Positions 37,901 to 46,929 of a stretch of 64,000 nucleotides of DNA are shown piece after piece. Both the position numbers and the translations under genes were made by a program. Position 1 is the stretch's first letter; the number at the start of each line of letters is the position of its first letter. The notes under the pieces were generated by a model. The model searched no databases. It was not told the origin of the DNA and was given only the letters and a program-made list of their open reading frames with translations. This DNA is from CAZMNY01 sp964567745 (GTDB lineage: Bacteria; Planctomycetota; Planctomycetia; Pirellulales; Pirellulaceae), in contig CAZMNY010000006.1 in assembly GCA_964567745.1 (NCBI GenBank), positions 124,001-188,000 of the forward strand. The letters are read 5' to 3'.

Positions 37901-38127
37901 GACTTTAACGCATGTTCGCGTAGATCCAGCCGCAGCCCGGCCTCCCGACTGGCTTCGTCCGGTCCGTGACAGCTGAAGCAGTGATCCGAGAGAATCGGCA
38001 GCACATCCCGAGCGAATTCCAGCGCGGGCCGCCCTGGCGCGTTATCCGCGTCTTCGGCCAACAGGTTCAGCACCATGAATGGGCTGATCAAAATGGCCCA
38101 GACAATAATTCGAGATTCAATCCGCAT
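34939..38127 (-). CDS. PSD1 cytochrome protein with internal LamG domain
   Basis: The 1062-residue protein has a signal peptide, a PSCyt1 heme motif CFSCH (Cys50) and MPPPDALKPLSAAQREIL. DUF1549 covers about 165-360 (RRVTLDLTGLPPTIEELDVF, HWLDVARYADTNGYNNDEVR) and a second CARCHDHKFDP motif follows. A concanavalin/LamG-like domain sits at about 445-655 (LIAHFTFDEKDG, WVDAGQVGVFNSEDQFSIA, PFHGLIDDVRVF), a likely glycan-binding insert. DUF1553 fills the C-terminus (NRWWEMLFGTGLVETAEDFG). It is exported and coupled to DUF1501. The LamG insert supports a polysaccharide target. Confidence 0.94.
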   Translation of the reverse strand: MRIESRIIVWAILISPFMVLNLLAEDADNAPGRPALEFARDVLPILSDHCFSCHGPDEASREAGLRLDLREHALKSNDGVAAIAPGQPSHSELIRRIEATDDTMMPPPDALKPLSAAQREILERWIADGAQYAGHWAFSPPKRVEPPTASKSAWSRNTIDRFVLQRLKAAGLAPSPEAKRHAWLRRVTLDLTGLPPTIEELDVFVADDSRDAESNVVDRLLMSEEHAERMAMHWLDVARYADTNGYNNDEVRTMWPWRDWVINAFHSGMPYDRFLTEQLAGDLLPSPTISQRVATGFNRNHVLTTEGGIIPEEYQAEYVADRVHTTATVFMGISLQCARCHDHKFDPFTQRDFYRFAAYFNNIPDKIVSYNSAKMADPVLKVPSPSQQRKLAQLNAQQEKLTAELKTRTDSISANVAAWEAELTPETIASLGSLGLIAHFTFDEKDGNATVNAVDPNSSGLIHGPVSRAEGRAGQALEFEGSTWVDAGQVGVFNSEDQFSIAAQFRPTAHAGGAVLSKMDDRNAFRGYDLNYVNGKIECHMINHWPDKAFKVVTKQSVSLNEWHHVVLCYDGSRQASGLQLFVDGRLQEVDVTTNNRLDGPLTTDKPFHIGKRNASIPFHGLIDDVRVFSVRLSAAEVEQLARGQALERLGAILAIRPADRSEHQKEQLKQFYADRIDEHSSRIREELKQIPGRTEAINKAIPVTMVMQEMTERRKTHLLVRGQHDELGDEVFPGLPASLVGAKSTPEATRLDMARWLTDPAHPLTARVAVNRWWEMLFGTGLVETAEDFGVQGARPSHPELLDWLATELIRQKWDQRHILKLIVLSATYRQSSNVTPQLLDADPRNRLLSRGPRWRLPAEMIRDNALAVSGLLHRQIGGPSVRPYQPAGLWEDVSVERRDKYVADSGPGLYRRSMYTFWKRTCPPPGMSAFDAPDRETCVIRRARTNTPLQALVLLNDPTYVEAARAFAERIIHHNADDTERLIFAFRSAVARLPHNAERVVVNELLVAARKRFTAQPDAANKLLTVGSSKVDTTIESGELAAWTSVASILLNLDETISKP

Positions 38128-38513
38128 AGATTCCCGCCAGTACGACTCATCAGAACATCCAGTTTAACACGCGTCTGTGTTCTTGTCCTTGTGTAGATCG
38201 TTTGAATGCGGCCATACCGACGCCCGATGACGAGTTGACCGTTTGAAAAAATGACGAGTGCTGACCTTGGACAAATCATCGACGTCTATCGTTGCAACGC
38301 CGGAAACCGTTTTGGCAGTGTGTTTCGTGCTCGACGTACGATCGACGGCAATGCCGTTCTGGGGTTGAAGCCAGTCCGGTGCCCAGGGGATCGTAATCAC
38401 GTGTAGCTCTCAGGCTCGCCGGCCGCGTGGTATGCTCTGCGGTTATCTACCGGAACGTGACCGCAGGGCCTTTGACGATCCCCCTCATCCCCCAACCAAA
38501 TGAGAATCTGAAG
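38128..38513. other. divergent intergenic region with duplicated leader
   Basis: It separates the minus-strand PSD1 gene from the PVC dehydrogenase. The left 210 bp shows no gene. From 38342 rightwards it matches the region before the sulfatase at 46861 (separate entries). Confidence 0.7.
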
Positions 38514-38579
38514 ATGCGTGGACGCTATAGACCATGGCAGGTGGCCATGGTGATTATGACGACGACGAGCGTGTTATTG
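38342..38579 (+). repeat. duplicated leader, copy A (5' region and signal-peptide start)
   Basis: It aligns with 46634-46929. Shared blocks include GTTCTGGGGTTGAAGCCAG versus the same with one change, GTAGCTCTCAG, CCGGCCGCGTGGTA, a TTTGACGATCCCC/TTTGACAATCCCC block, GAGAATC before the start codon, and about 60 nearly identical bases after it. The coding part gives RPWQVAMVIMTT in one gene and RPWRVAMVIMTT in the other. Confidence 0.85.
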
Positions 38580-41525
38580 GCAGAGCCTTCGCTTGCCGCC
38601 GAATTTATTGTTGCGGATGGATTGGCTCTCAAGCCATTCGCGATTGAGCAGTTATCCAACCCGTGCAGCATCGACGTGGATGATCGTGGTCGAGTGTGGG
38701 TTGGCGAGGCGGCGAACTACCGAAAGAAGACTCGAAAAGCAGGCGACCGAATTCTGATTCTTGAGGACACCGACAAAGACGGCCGTGCGGACCTGACGAA
38801 AGTCTTCTATCAAAATCCGGACATCGACGGCGTGCACGGCGTTTGTGTACTCGGCAACAAAGTCATCGTCTCGGCACCCGACCGGATTCTCATCCTGACT
38901 GACTCCGACGGCGACGACAAAGCGGATGAAAAGAAGCTGCTGTTCATGGGGAAGGTTCTCAATCCGGTGCATGGTCAGCATGACCACGCAATTCATGCCG
39001 TCATGTTTGGTCCGGATGGACGGCTCTACTTCAACTTCGGGAATCTCAATGCCGAATTGCGACGGGAAGATGGTTCGCTGGTGAAGGACATCTACGGCCT
39101 GCCCGTGAACAACAGTCGCCGGCCGTATCAGGAAGGCATGGTGATTCGCTGCGAACTTGACGGCAGCCGAGTCGAAGTACTGGGCCACAATTTTCGCAAC
39201 AACTGGGAAGTGACGGTCGATTCGTTCGGCTCCATCTGGCAGTCGGACAATGACAACGGGTCAAGCTCCTGCCGAGTCAACTTTGTGATGGAGTACGGAA
39301 ACTACGGCTATCGCGACGAACGAACCGGCGCGGACTACCGGACGAAGCGAACGAATCTTGAAACTACGATGCAGCGGCAGATGTGGCATCAGAACGATCC
39401 GGGCGTTGTGCCGAATCTGCTGATCACTGGTTTCGGCGCGCCGACGGGAATTCTGGTTTACGAAGGTGAACTCCTGCCGAAACAGTTTCACGGGCAGATG
39501 ATCCACGCGGAACCGGGGCGCAACACGGTCTGGGCGTTTCCCACTGAACAGAACGGAGCCGGTTATTCGGCGAAGATTGTCCATATCGCTCGCAGCGAAA
39601 CCGATCGCGAATACCGGCCGTGCGATGTGTCTGTCGCTCCCGACGGATCGTTGTTCATCGCAGACTGGTACGATCCTGTCGACTGTTGCCATCGCACGCT
39701 CAATGACGCCGGTCGATTGTTTCGAGTCGCACCACCCGGCCATGACTATTCTCATCCAAAGTACGACTACGGCTCGCCCGAGGGTGCGGTTTACGCACTG
39801 CGAAGTCCGAACCTTGCGGCGCGTTACAAAGCGTGGACAGCACTGCTTCAAATGGGCGCGGCAGCTCGGCATGCACTCCAGATGTCAATAGAAAATCCGA
39901 ACCCGCGTCTTCGCGCGCGTGGGCTGTGGGTTCTGGCGGCGACTGCTGACACTCCGCAGGATGCGATCGAGATCGCTTTACGCGACGAGTCGGACGACAT
40001 TCGGATACTCGCATTGCGGATCGCTCGTCGCCATCGGACACCTGTTGAGCCTGTTGTTGAGCGGCTGGTCAACGATAAGTCCGCTATCGTGCGTCGCGAG
40101 TGCGCCGTCTCGCTGCATCGGCTCCACTCAGAGGAAGCTGCACAATTGTGGACCGAACTCGCGATGCAATACGACGGGAAAGACCGTTGGTATCTGGAGG
40201 CGCTCGGCATCGGCGCAGTTGGAAAAGAAACCGGGTGCCTGAATGCGTGGCGAAAGCGAGTCGGAGAGAAATGGAAGACAGCCGGACATCGCGACATCGT
40301 CTGGCGTTTGCGCGCCCCCGAAGCCGCTACACTGCTTGCCAGGCTACTGCTGGCCCCAGACATTCCGGCGACCGAGCACCCGCGTCTGCTGCGAGCATTG
40401 GATTTTCACAACGGACAGCACAAACAGGCTGCCTTGACTGCGTTGCTGACGGTGGACCCGAAACGCAATCCCGTCGTGTGGCTCGAAGCATTCCAACGAG
40501 CCAGTCCAGAGTTCATCAAGGCCCATCCCGACATCTCCGAGCGGGCCGGCTCCGTGATGCTCAGCAGCAAGGGCACCGTGACGTTTGTTGATCTCGTGGC
40601 GCGCTTCAATCGACGCGACATGGTTAGTCATCTCATGGACATGGCGGCGAAAGCTCCGGAATCGGCCGCCGGCATTCGAGCCGTTGCTCAAATCATTGCA
40701 TTCGAGGATTGGACTCCCATGCGGAAAGCGCTCGCCGACCCAACGCGGTCAGAGCCTTTCATCAAGACGCTTGGCTACGTCAACAGCGTGCACGCGAAGA
40801 ATTATTTGACGGGCGTCGTTGCCAACGAATCTCAGCCGGAAGCCATTCGCTTGCTGGCGATATCGGCGATGGGTAACTCCGGCCCTCAAGCCCAGGAACT
40901 CAAGAGGCTGGTTGAACAGAAGAAGCTGCCGCAGGAATTCATGGCGCCGGCAATCCGAGCGCTTACTCTGTCGCCGAATCCTGACACTCGGATGTTTGCC
41001 GCCAGCCGACAGCATCTGATCATTTCAGTCAATCAACGCTGGCCGCTCGAAAAACTACTCGCCGGCGAACCGGACCCGATTAAAGGCTTCGCGGCGTTTC
41101 AAAAGGGCGGTTGCATTAAGTGTCACAAGATTGGAGATCAGGGCCGGGACTTCGGACCGGATTTGTCGGCGATCGGCACAAAGCTGACCGCAAAGCAGTT
41201 GTTCTCTGCCATCCTGAGCCCCAGCGAAACGATCAGCCTCGGCTACGAAAATGTTTCTGTCCTCACTGAGGATGGAAAACTTCAAAGCGGATTCATCGCC
41301 ACCGAAACCGAAGACACGCTGACTCTACGCGTCCCCGGCGGCCTGAAGAGTGAGATTCCCAAAGCAACGATCGAACTCCGCAAACGCTCCAACGTCTCTC
41401 TGATGCCCAAAGGCATCGACGCCATCCTCTCACCCCAGGAACTCGTCGACGTTGTCGGCTGGTTGAAAACTCAACAATCTGTAAGCCCAAACGCGCCGCA
41501 GCAGGACAAAAAGCTGCAGCGATAA
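38514..41525 (+). CDS. PVC-type heme-binding dehydrogenase (beta-propeller, HEAT, cytochrome c)
   Basis: The ATG at 38514 is chosen because the same leader precedes the start of the sulfatase at 46861 and it gives a clean signal peptide (MRGRYRPWQVAMVIMTTTSV). The N-terminal half is the membrane-bound-dehydrogenase propeller (NPCSIDVDDRGRVWVGEAAN, DTDKDGRADLTK, DSDGDDKADEKK calcium-type loops). HEAT-like repeats follow. The C-terminal planctomycete heme domain holds CIKCH (Cys867), DFGPDLSAIGTKLT and SLMPKG. 1003 residues, exported. It probably passes electrons from sugar oxidation to a cytochrome. The next gene starts 4 bp later. Confidence 0.92.
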   Translation: MRGRYRPWQVAMVIMTTTSVLLAEPSLAAEFIVADGLALKPFAIEQLSNPCSIDVDDRGRVWVGEAANYRKKTRKAGDRILILEDTDKDGRADLTKVFYQNPDIDGVHGVCVLGNKVIVSAPDRILILTDSDGDDKADEKKLLFMGKVLNPVHGQHDHAIHAVMFGPDGRLYFNFGNLNAELRREDGSLVKDIYGLPVNNSRRPYQEGMVIRCELDGSRVEVLGHNFRNNWEVTVDSFGSIWQSDNDNGSSSCRVNFVMEYGNYGYRDERTGADYRTKRTNLETTMQRQMWHQNDPGVVPNLLITGFGAPTGILVYEGELLPKQFHGQMIHAEPGRNTVWAFPTEQNGAGYSAKIVHIARSETDREYRPCDVSVAPDGSLFIADWYDPVDCCHRTLNDAGRLFRVAPPGHDYSHPKYDYGSPEGAVYALRSPNLAARYKAWTALLQMGAAARHALQMSIENPNPRLRARGLWVLAATADTPQDAIEIALRDESDDIRILALRIARRHRTPVEPVVERLVNDKSAIVRRECAVSLHRLHSEEAAQLWTELAMQYDGKDRWYLEALGIGAVGKETGCLNAWRKRVGEKWKTAGHRDIVWRLRAPEAATLLARLLLAPDIPATEHPRLLRALDFHNGQHKQAALTALLTVDPKRNPVVWLEAFQRASPEFIKAHPDISERAGSVMLSSKGTVTFVDLVARFNRRDMVSHLMDMAAKAPESAAGIRAVAQIIAFEDWTPMRKALADPTRSEPFIKTLGYVNSVHAKNYLTGVVANESQPEAIRLLAISAMGNSGPQAQELKRLVEQKKLPQEFMAPAIRALTLSPNPDTRMFAASRQHLIISVNQRWPLEKLLAGEPDPIKGFAAFQKGGCIKCHKIGDQGRDFGPDLSAIGTKLTAKQLFSAILSPSETISLGYENVSVLTEDGKLQSGFIATETEDTLTLRVPGGLKSEIPKATIELRKRSNVSLMPKGIDAILSPQELVDVVGWLKTQQSVSPNAPQQDKKLQR

Positions 41526-41529
41526 AATC

Positions 41530-44500
41530 ATGAACACAAGAATTACCAGAGGATTACTCCAGGACATGGCCTTAAAAACTCTATTCATTGGCATCGTTGT
41601 ACTGATGTCATTCGGCACCTCCTACGGACAGGACAGCTATCGTTGTATTGACGATGGACTCCACCTGGATTTGATCCACTCGGATCCCAAAGCCTTCTAC
41701 ATCAGCATGGACATGGACCCGCGCGGCAACCTTTATGTTGGCGGCCGCGACGCTGTGTATCTGTATGAAGCGGATGGGAAAGGTGGATTCGAAAATCGCA
41801 GGACGATCACGACGTTACCCGCGGACACGTGGGCGTATTCGTTGCAGGTGGCCGGTGATGATCTGTATGTGTTGACGGTCACGGCGCTTTATCGATTGCC
41901 TAATGTGATTCGCGATCCAGACAAGGTGACCTTTGAACGTCTCGTCTGGGGTATCCCGCTTGGTCACATCCATCAGGGTTTTCATGGCATGAAGATGGGG
42001 CCGGATGGTGGTCTGTATCTCGCGTTCGGCGATCCGCAGCCTGGCGTTTTTCGAAGCAAGACCAATCCAGGGCACGTGTGGCACTGGACGTTTTTAAGTG
42101 GGCCAAATGCCATAACATTTCCGTGGACTGGTGTGGGCGGTGTGGTTCGATACGACCCGAAGTCGCACGACCTGAAGACGATCTCGTGCGGGCTTCGCAA
42201 TATCTGTGACCTTGACTTCGATGAGTATTGGAATCTGTTTGGAAACGATAACGATCAGGAAGGCAGTGCGCTGCACTCGTTCGGACGATTGACTCACGTG
42301 ACCGAAGGCTCGCATTACCAGTGGTCGCGCGGTTGGCTCCAGGCGAAGGAGCCGTATCGCAATGACCTGATCCAGACCATTGATCCCGCGCTGGGGCGTT
42401 TCGTGCCGTTTGGTACTTGTTACTACAACGAAGATCACCTGGGCGATGCGTATGGGCGGTCGCTTGTCGTCGCGCGATGGGGTAGTCGGGAACTTGGGCG
42501 CTTCCCGCTGAGAGCTCGCGGTGCGTCGTTCGCGAGCAGCCAGAAAACACTGCTTGTTGGAAAAGGAACAGCGCGGCCGGTGGCGGTATTCACAGGCAAC
42601 GATGGTCGATTGTTTGCGAGCATCTGTTTCATGGAACGCAATGAGGCGTCGCCCGTGAAGCAAACCGATCTCATTATGATTTCGAATCCGAAAAACCCAT
42701 TGCAATCTCACGCCTATGACCCATCCACGACGGACATCAAGATGCTCCTGGACGAAATCGAATCGCCCTCGTGGAAGCGACGATTCAACGCCCATCGAGA
42801 AATCATTTCGCGTGACATGAGTGGCCACGACCTTATAACGGAGCGTTTCCTCAAAGCCACAGCAGGCAGTCCGGCCTGGTACTGCCTGGCGTGGCTTGCT
42901 GGCCGGCACGACGACGAGCAGGTTGTTGCTGCACTGACGGGCGATTTGTCTTCAGATGACGGGCAAGTGGCCAGCACAGCCGCCGATACGCTGGCTCGGT
43001 TCCATCAGTTAAACGAACCGCAGGTCAAGTCGCTGCTCGCCAGCGAGTCGCCTGTCATGCAACTTGCCGGATTGCGCGCGGCGGATGATTCAATCACAGA
43101 AAGTAGCGCCGAGTTACGCGAAACGATCAGCGAACTGGCGATGGGCTGCGACAGTCTTGTTCGCCAGGCGGCTCAACGCTGGATTGGAAGGAACACGACC
43201 TGGCTCCAACTCGAACAACAATTCGATGAGGGCAAACTGCCGTTGCGCCGAGTCGCACTGGCAGCGGGGATGTGGAAGTGGAACGACACGGTAGAGAACG
43301 GGACGATTCCCGCAGGCGTCAAACTTGGTGAGGCCGCAGAGAAGCACCTCACTGGCTTCTACTATGTGGACGATCCGAAGTCGAACCTTAAGACGGAATC
43401 CGAAAAGCACGGATTCCAGGTCGGAGGCCTTCCCATGATGAACTGGTGGAGGCAGACGGCGGCGGCGAATCCCAAAGCTCGGGAATTCAAGGTGATGAAA
43501 CGCATGATCACACTGGCCATTCACGACACCGACGACGCTCACCGCAAGACAGCGGCCGTCTTTGCCAACACGTTGGGAATGGACGACCTCGCGGGAAGGA
43601 TTCCAGGTCTGGCTCAAACACGATCCATAAAAGCTGACATCGCCAAGGGTGCAAAACTATCGGCCAACAAGGAGATGCCACCAGCTTACCAGGCGATTGA
43701 CTGGACGACGGCATGGAAGAAGGGAGATGTAAGAACTGGTGCCGCTATCTTCAAGAAACGATGCATCGCGTGTCACGATTCCGGCCAGGGCGGCGGTGTC
43801 ATCGGGCCTTCGCTGGCGGGCGTCGCAAAACGATTCAGGCCACAATACTTGGCTCAGTCCGTTGCCGCGCCAAGCAAGGATGTCTCGCCAAACTTTCAGA
43901 CGTGGGCGATCGTTCAGGATAACGGCAAAGTGCTGCTGGGATTCCTTTCAGGCGAAGATGAGAACCGCGTCACGCTGCAGATGATGGACGGCAGCCTGAA
44001 AGCCGTCGAAAAGTCTACGATCGAAGAAAAGGCACCCAGCACGACGTCGTTGATGCCAGTGGGATTGATCAGTGGACCCGACGATCTGATGCATATCGTT
44101 CGGTATTTGATGTCACTGAAGACCAGCGGGGCGGGCGAGGATTTCATTAATCTAATTCCCGGTGGCGACTTAAAGGAGCACTTTGAGACGACTGGCAACT
44201 GGACGCTCAGCAAAGAGGGTGTCGTTCATCTGCAGCCTCGCGAGGGTGAAACTGACTGGACGCGATACGGCGACTACCTCTGGCTCAAAAACGAGTACAA
44301 AGACTTTCAGTGCGAGTTTGAATACAAGCACGAGAAAGGCGGCAACAGCGGGTTCTACTTCAACGTCCCTGATCGGCAGCAGGCCGTCGGAGCAGTTATC
44401 GAAATACAAATCCGCGATTCGGCCGGCATCAAGAAGCTTGATGCTCATGCCATCACCGGCGGCGTCCTTCCAGGAGTCGCCCCGAGGGTCAACGCCACCA

Positions 44501-46566
44501 GACCCGCTGGCGAGTGGAATCAGATGGTCGTGACGAGCGTCAGCGGCGAAGTCACTGTCAGGCTGAACGGTGTGCTGGTCAACAACGTCAGCCTGTCACA
44601 CCCTCGATTGACGAAGAAAGCGAAGCAGGGATTCATCGGATTCCAGGATCACGGGCTGCCATTTTGGTTGCGTAACGTTCGGATTCGTGAGCTTGTCGGT
44701 GCTCCTTCCGCATCCACGCCGGAACCGCCAAAGAAGCCCCCCGTGAAGAATGTTGTTGGCCCAATCAATCCGGCCATTGCCAACCCCTTCGAATTCGCAG
44801 CAACCGAATCGCGATTTGTACGCGTGCAAATCATAGATACGAATCGCGGGCAACCCTGCATCGACGAACTGGAAGTCTATGCCCCCGATTCGCTAAAGAA
44901 TCTCGCCCTACATTCCAACGGCGGAAAGGCAACAGCATCCTCACTGCTGCCAGGGTACGCTCGCCACAAAATCGAATTCCTCAACGACGGAAAGTACGGA
45001 AACGACCGCAGCTGGATCTCGGCTAGCAAGACAGGCTGGGCGCAGATAGAGCTGTCGGAGACCACAAAGATCGATCGGATCGTGCTCTCGCGGGATCGCG
45101 GCGGGAAGCTGATCTACCGAACTCCCATCGCATTCACCATTCTCGTCTCCAAGGATGGCAAGGAGTGGAAAACGATCAAAGAAGTGCGTCCACGCAAAGC
45201 CGCTGCCCCAGCACCGAAGCCAACTGGTCACACATCGTCCACGAAGCCGTCCGGCCCCAACGTCGTGCTCATTTTGTCCGATGATATGGGCTATTCCGAT
45301 CTGCCGAAATTCGGGAAGTCTGAGATCCCTACCCCGAACATCGATCGCCTCGCGAAAGCAGGCACCCTTTTCACCGACGCCTATGTGACCGCCCCGATCT
45401 GTGTCGCGTCGCGGATGGGATTGTTGACCGGCCAGCATCAACAGCGGTTTGGAATCTACGGCAACATGTACGGTGAAGAGAAAACTCGACTTTTTCTTCG
45501 TCAGACTCTTTTACCAAGGTCGTTTCAGAAGACCGGGTATCGCACAGCATTGGTGGGTAAATGGCACCTCGGCGGCAACGTGAATTTGCAATACAACAAT
45601 GCAGGGCCTTGCGATCGCGGCTTCGATGAATTCGTCGGCATTCGAGGTGGGCACGCGGATTTCTGGAAGGGCACGCCAGTGTTTCGCGGGAATACCCGAT
45701 TCCCAGCTCCTGAATATCTGACGGACCTTTGGGGCAGCGAGGCGTGTGCATTCATCGATCGCAATCGTTCGAATCCATTTTTCCTCTATCTGGCGTTCAA
45801 TGCAGTTCACGCGCCGATGCACGCGCTCGAGGAGGACCAGGCGAAGTTCCCGAACATCAAAGACGAGAACCGCCGTACCTACGACGGCATGTTGCTTGCG
45901 ATGGACCGATCCATCGGCCGTGTTCTTGATCGACTCGACAAACACGGGATTACGGACAACACCATCGTCATCTTTCTCAATGACAACGGAGGTGGCGGAA
46001 ACACAACGCAATACGCATCCCACTCGCGGAACTTCGCAAACAACATGCCGCTGCAGGGCCACAAGTTCGATGTTCTGGAAGGGGGCGTGCGCGTGCCCAT
46101 GATCATGCGCTGGCCGACATACGTGCCCGCAGGAAAGGTTTATCGTCAGATGGTCTCCAGCATGGACATCTATCCCACCCTGGTCGGCGCAGCGGGTTTG
46201 AAGATGCCGGAGGAACAGCACACCGATGGCATCAACCTGCTTCCATTCATCAATGGCAAGAAAGATTCCAAACCGCACGATTGGCTCTGCTGGCAGAATC
46301 GTAGCTGGATGCCCAGGGAAGACGGCGCCCCGGTCAAGCCCAGACCGAAAGTCCACAATAGCGCCATCCGCAAAGGGAATTGGAAGCTTGTGCGGCTCAA
46401 CGAAAAGATCGGCTCGGACACTCCGCCGCCCGCATGGCAGCTCTTCGATCTGGCGGACGACATTGGCGAGCAAGAAGACGTAGCCGACCAGAATGATGAC
46501 ATCGTCAAGGCGTTGAGCGCTCAGTTCAATATATGGCGATCATCGATGCATCCAACCGTTGAGTAA
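41530..46566 (+). CDS. five-module fusion: dehydrogenase, cytochrome c, DUF1080, F5/8C, sulfatase
   Basis: One uninterrupted 1678-residue frame. A signal peptide precedes a PVC dehydrogenase-like propeller (about 40-400), then HEAT-like repeats (400-720). A heme c domain follows with CIACH (Cys745) and VIGPSLAGVAKRFRPQ. A DUF1080/3-keto-disaccharide hydrolase domain lies at about 870-1055 (DYLWLKNEYKDFQCEFEYKH, GGNSGFYF). An F5/8C discoidin-like module is at about 1094-1220 (ATESRFVRVQIIDTNRGQPC, RSWISASKTGWAQIELSE). A sulfatase domain (1243-1678) carries NVVLILSDDMGYSDL, active site CVASR (Cys1291), GKWHLGG and LNDNGGGG. Start could instead be the ATG at 41566. It lies 4 bp after a PVC dehydrogenase, so both act together. 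The combination implies oxidation, cleavage and desulfation of a glycan. Confidence 0.93.
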   Translation: MNTRITRGLLQDMALKTLFIGIVVLMSFGTSYGQDSYRCIDDGLHLDLIHSDPKAFYISMDMDPRGNLYVGGRDAVYLYEADGKGGFENRRTITTLPADTWAYSLQVAGDDLYVLTVTALYRLPNVIRDPDKVTFERLVWGIPLGHIHQGFHGMKMGPDGGLYLAFGDPQPGVFRSKTNPGHVWHWTFLSGPNAITFPWTGVGGVVRYDPKSHDLKTISCGLRNICDLDFDEYWNLFGNDNDQEGSALHSFGRLTHVTEGSHYQWSRGWLQAKEPYRNDLIQTIDPALGRFVPFGTCYYNEDHLGDAYGRSLVVARWGSRELGRFPLRARGASFASSQKTLLVGKGTARPVAVFTGNDGRLFASICFMERNEASPVKQTDLIMISNPKNPLQSHAYDPSTTDIKMLLDEIESPSWKRRFNAHREIISRDMSGHDLITERFLKATAGSPAWYCLAWLAGRHDDEQVVAALTGDLSSDDGQVASTAADTLARFHQLNEPQVKSLLASESPVMQLAGLRAADDSITESSAELRETISELAMGCDSLVRQAAQRWIGRNTTWLQLEQQFDEGKLPLRRVALAAGMWKWNDTVENGTIPAGVKLGEAAEKHLTGFYYVDDPKSNLKTESEKHGFQVGGLPMMNWWRQTAAANPKAREFKVMKRMITLAIHDTDDAHRKTAAVFANTLGMDDLAGRIPGLAQTRSIKADIAKGAKLSANKEMPPAYQAIDWTTAWKKGDVRTGAAIFKKRCIACHDSGQGGGVIGPSLAGVAKRFRPQYLAQSVAAPSKDVSPNFQTWAIVQDNGKVLLGFLSGEDENRVTLQMMDGSLKAVEKSTIEEKAPSTTSLMPVGLISGPDDLMHIVRYLMSLKTSGAGEDFINLIPGGDLKEHFETTGNWTLSKEGVVHLQPREGETDWTRYGDYLWLKNEYKDFQCEFEYKHEKGGNSGFYFNVPDRQQAVGAVIEIQIRDSAGIKKLDAHAITGGVLPGVAPRVNATRPAGEWNQMVVTSVSGEVTVRLNGVLVNNVSLSHPRLTKKAKQGFIGFQDHGLPFWLRNVRIRELVGAPSASTPEPPKKPPVKNVVGPINPAIANPFEFAATESRFVRVQIIDTNRGQPCIDELEVYAPDSLKNLALHSNGGKATASSLLPGYARHKIEFLNDGKYGNDRSWISASKTGWAQIELSETTKIDRIVLSRDRGGKLIYRTPIAFTILVSKDGKEWKTIKEVRPRKAAAPAPKPTGHTSSTKPSGPNVVLILSDDMGYSDLPKFGKSEIPTPNIDRLAKAGTLFTDAYVTAPICVASRMGLLTGQHQQRFGIYGNMYGEEKTRLFLRQTLLPRSFQKTGYRTALVGKWHLGGNVNLQYNNAGPCDRGFDEFVGIRGGHADFWKGTPVFRGNTRFPAPEYLTDLWGSEACAFIDRNRSNPFFLYLAFNAVHAPMHALEEDQAKFPNIKDENRRTYDGMLLAMDRSIGRVLDRLDKHGITDNTIVIFLNDNGGGGNTTQYASHSRNFANNMPLQGHKFDVLEGGVRVPMIMRWPTYVPAGKVYRQMVSSMDIYPTLVGAAGLKMPEEQHTDGINLLPFINGKKDSKPHDWLCWQNRSWMPREDGAPVKPRPKVHNSAIRKGNWKLVRLNEKIGSDTPPPAWQLFDLADDIGEQEDVADQNDDIVKALSAQFNIWRSSMHPTVE

Positions 46567-46633
46567 CTGTGGTCAGTTTTGAACTGATCTTCGATACTTC
46601 GTGTCACTCAATTTCAGCTGTTGTGCGCGAAAT

Positions 46634-46929
46634 CGACGTCAACGGCGTTCTGGGATTGAAGCCAGCCCGATACGGCGGGATCGCTTCAGGGGTAGCTCTC
46701 AGACTCACCGGCCGCGTGGTACACTGGGCGTTCGTCTTTCGGCTGAACTGGCCACGATGGCGGTTCAGCCGGAAAAGTGACCATAGGGCTTTGACAATCC
46801 CCTCTTGAACGGACAGGTAGACTGCTGGAATTTACGATTCCTAAATCAAGAGAGAATCCAATGATACGTGGACACCATCGACCATGGCGGGTGGCCATGG
46901 TGATTATGACGACGATGTGCGTGTTATTG
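46634..46929 (+). repeat. duplicated leader, copy B
   Basis: It is the second copy of the leader at 38342-38579, extended by about 60 bp of insertions. It fills the gap after the fusion gene and runs into the signal-peptide codons of the sulfatase at 46861. The dyad ACCATGGC-N5-GCCATGGT is conserved at 46881-46901 (copy A: 38531-38551). Confidence 0.85.

Noticed and set aside
45511..46473. 320-residue antisense frame within the sulfatase module
   Set aside because: Shadow of the fusion gene; no domain signal.
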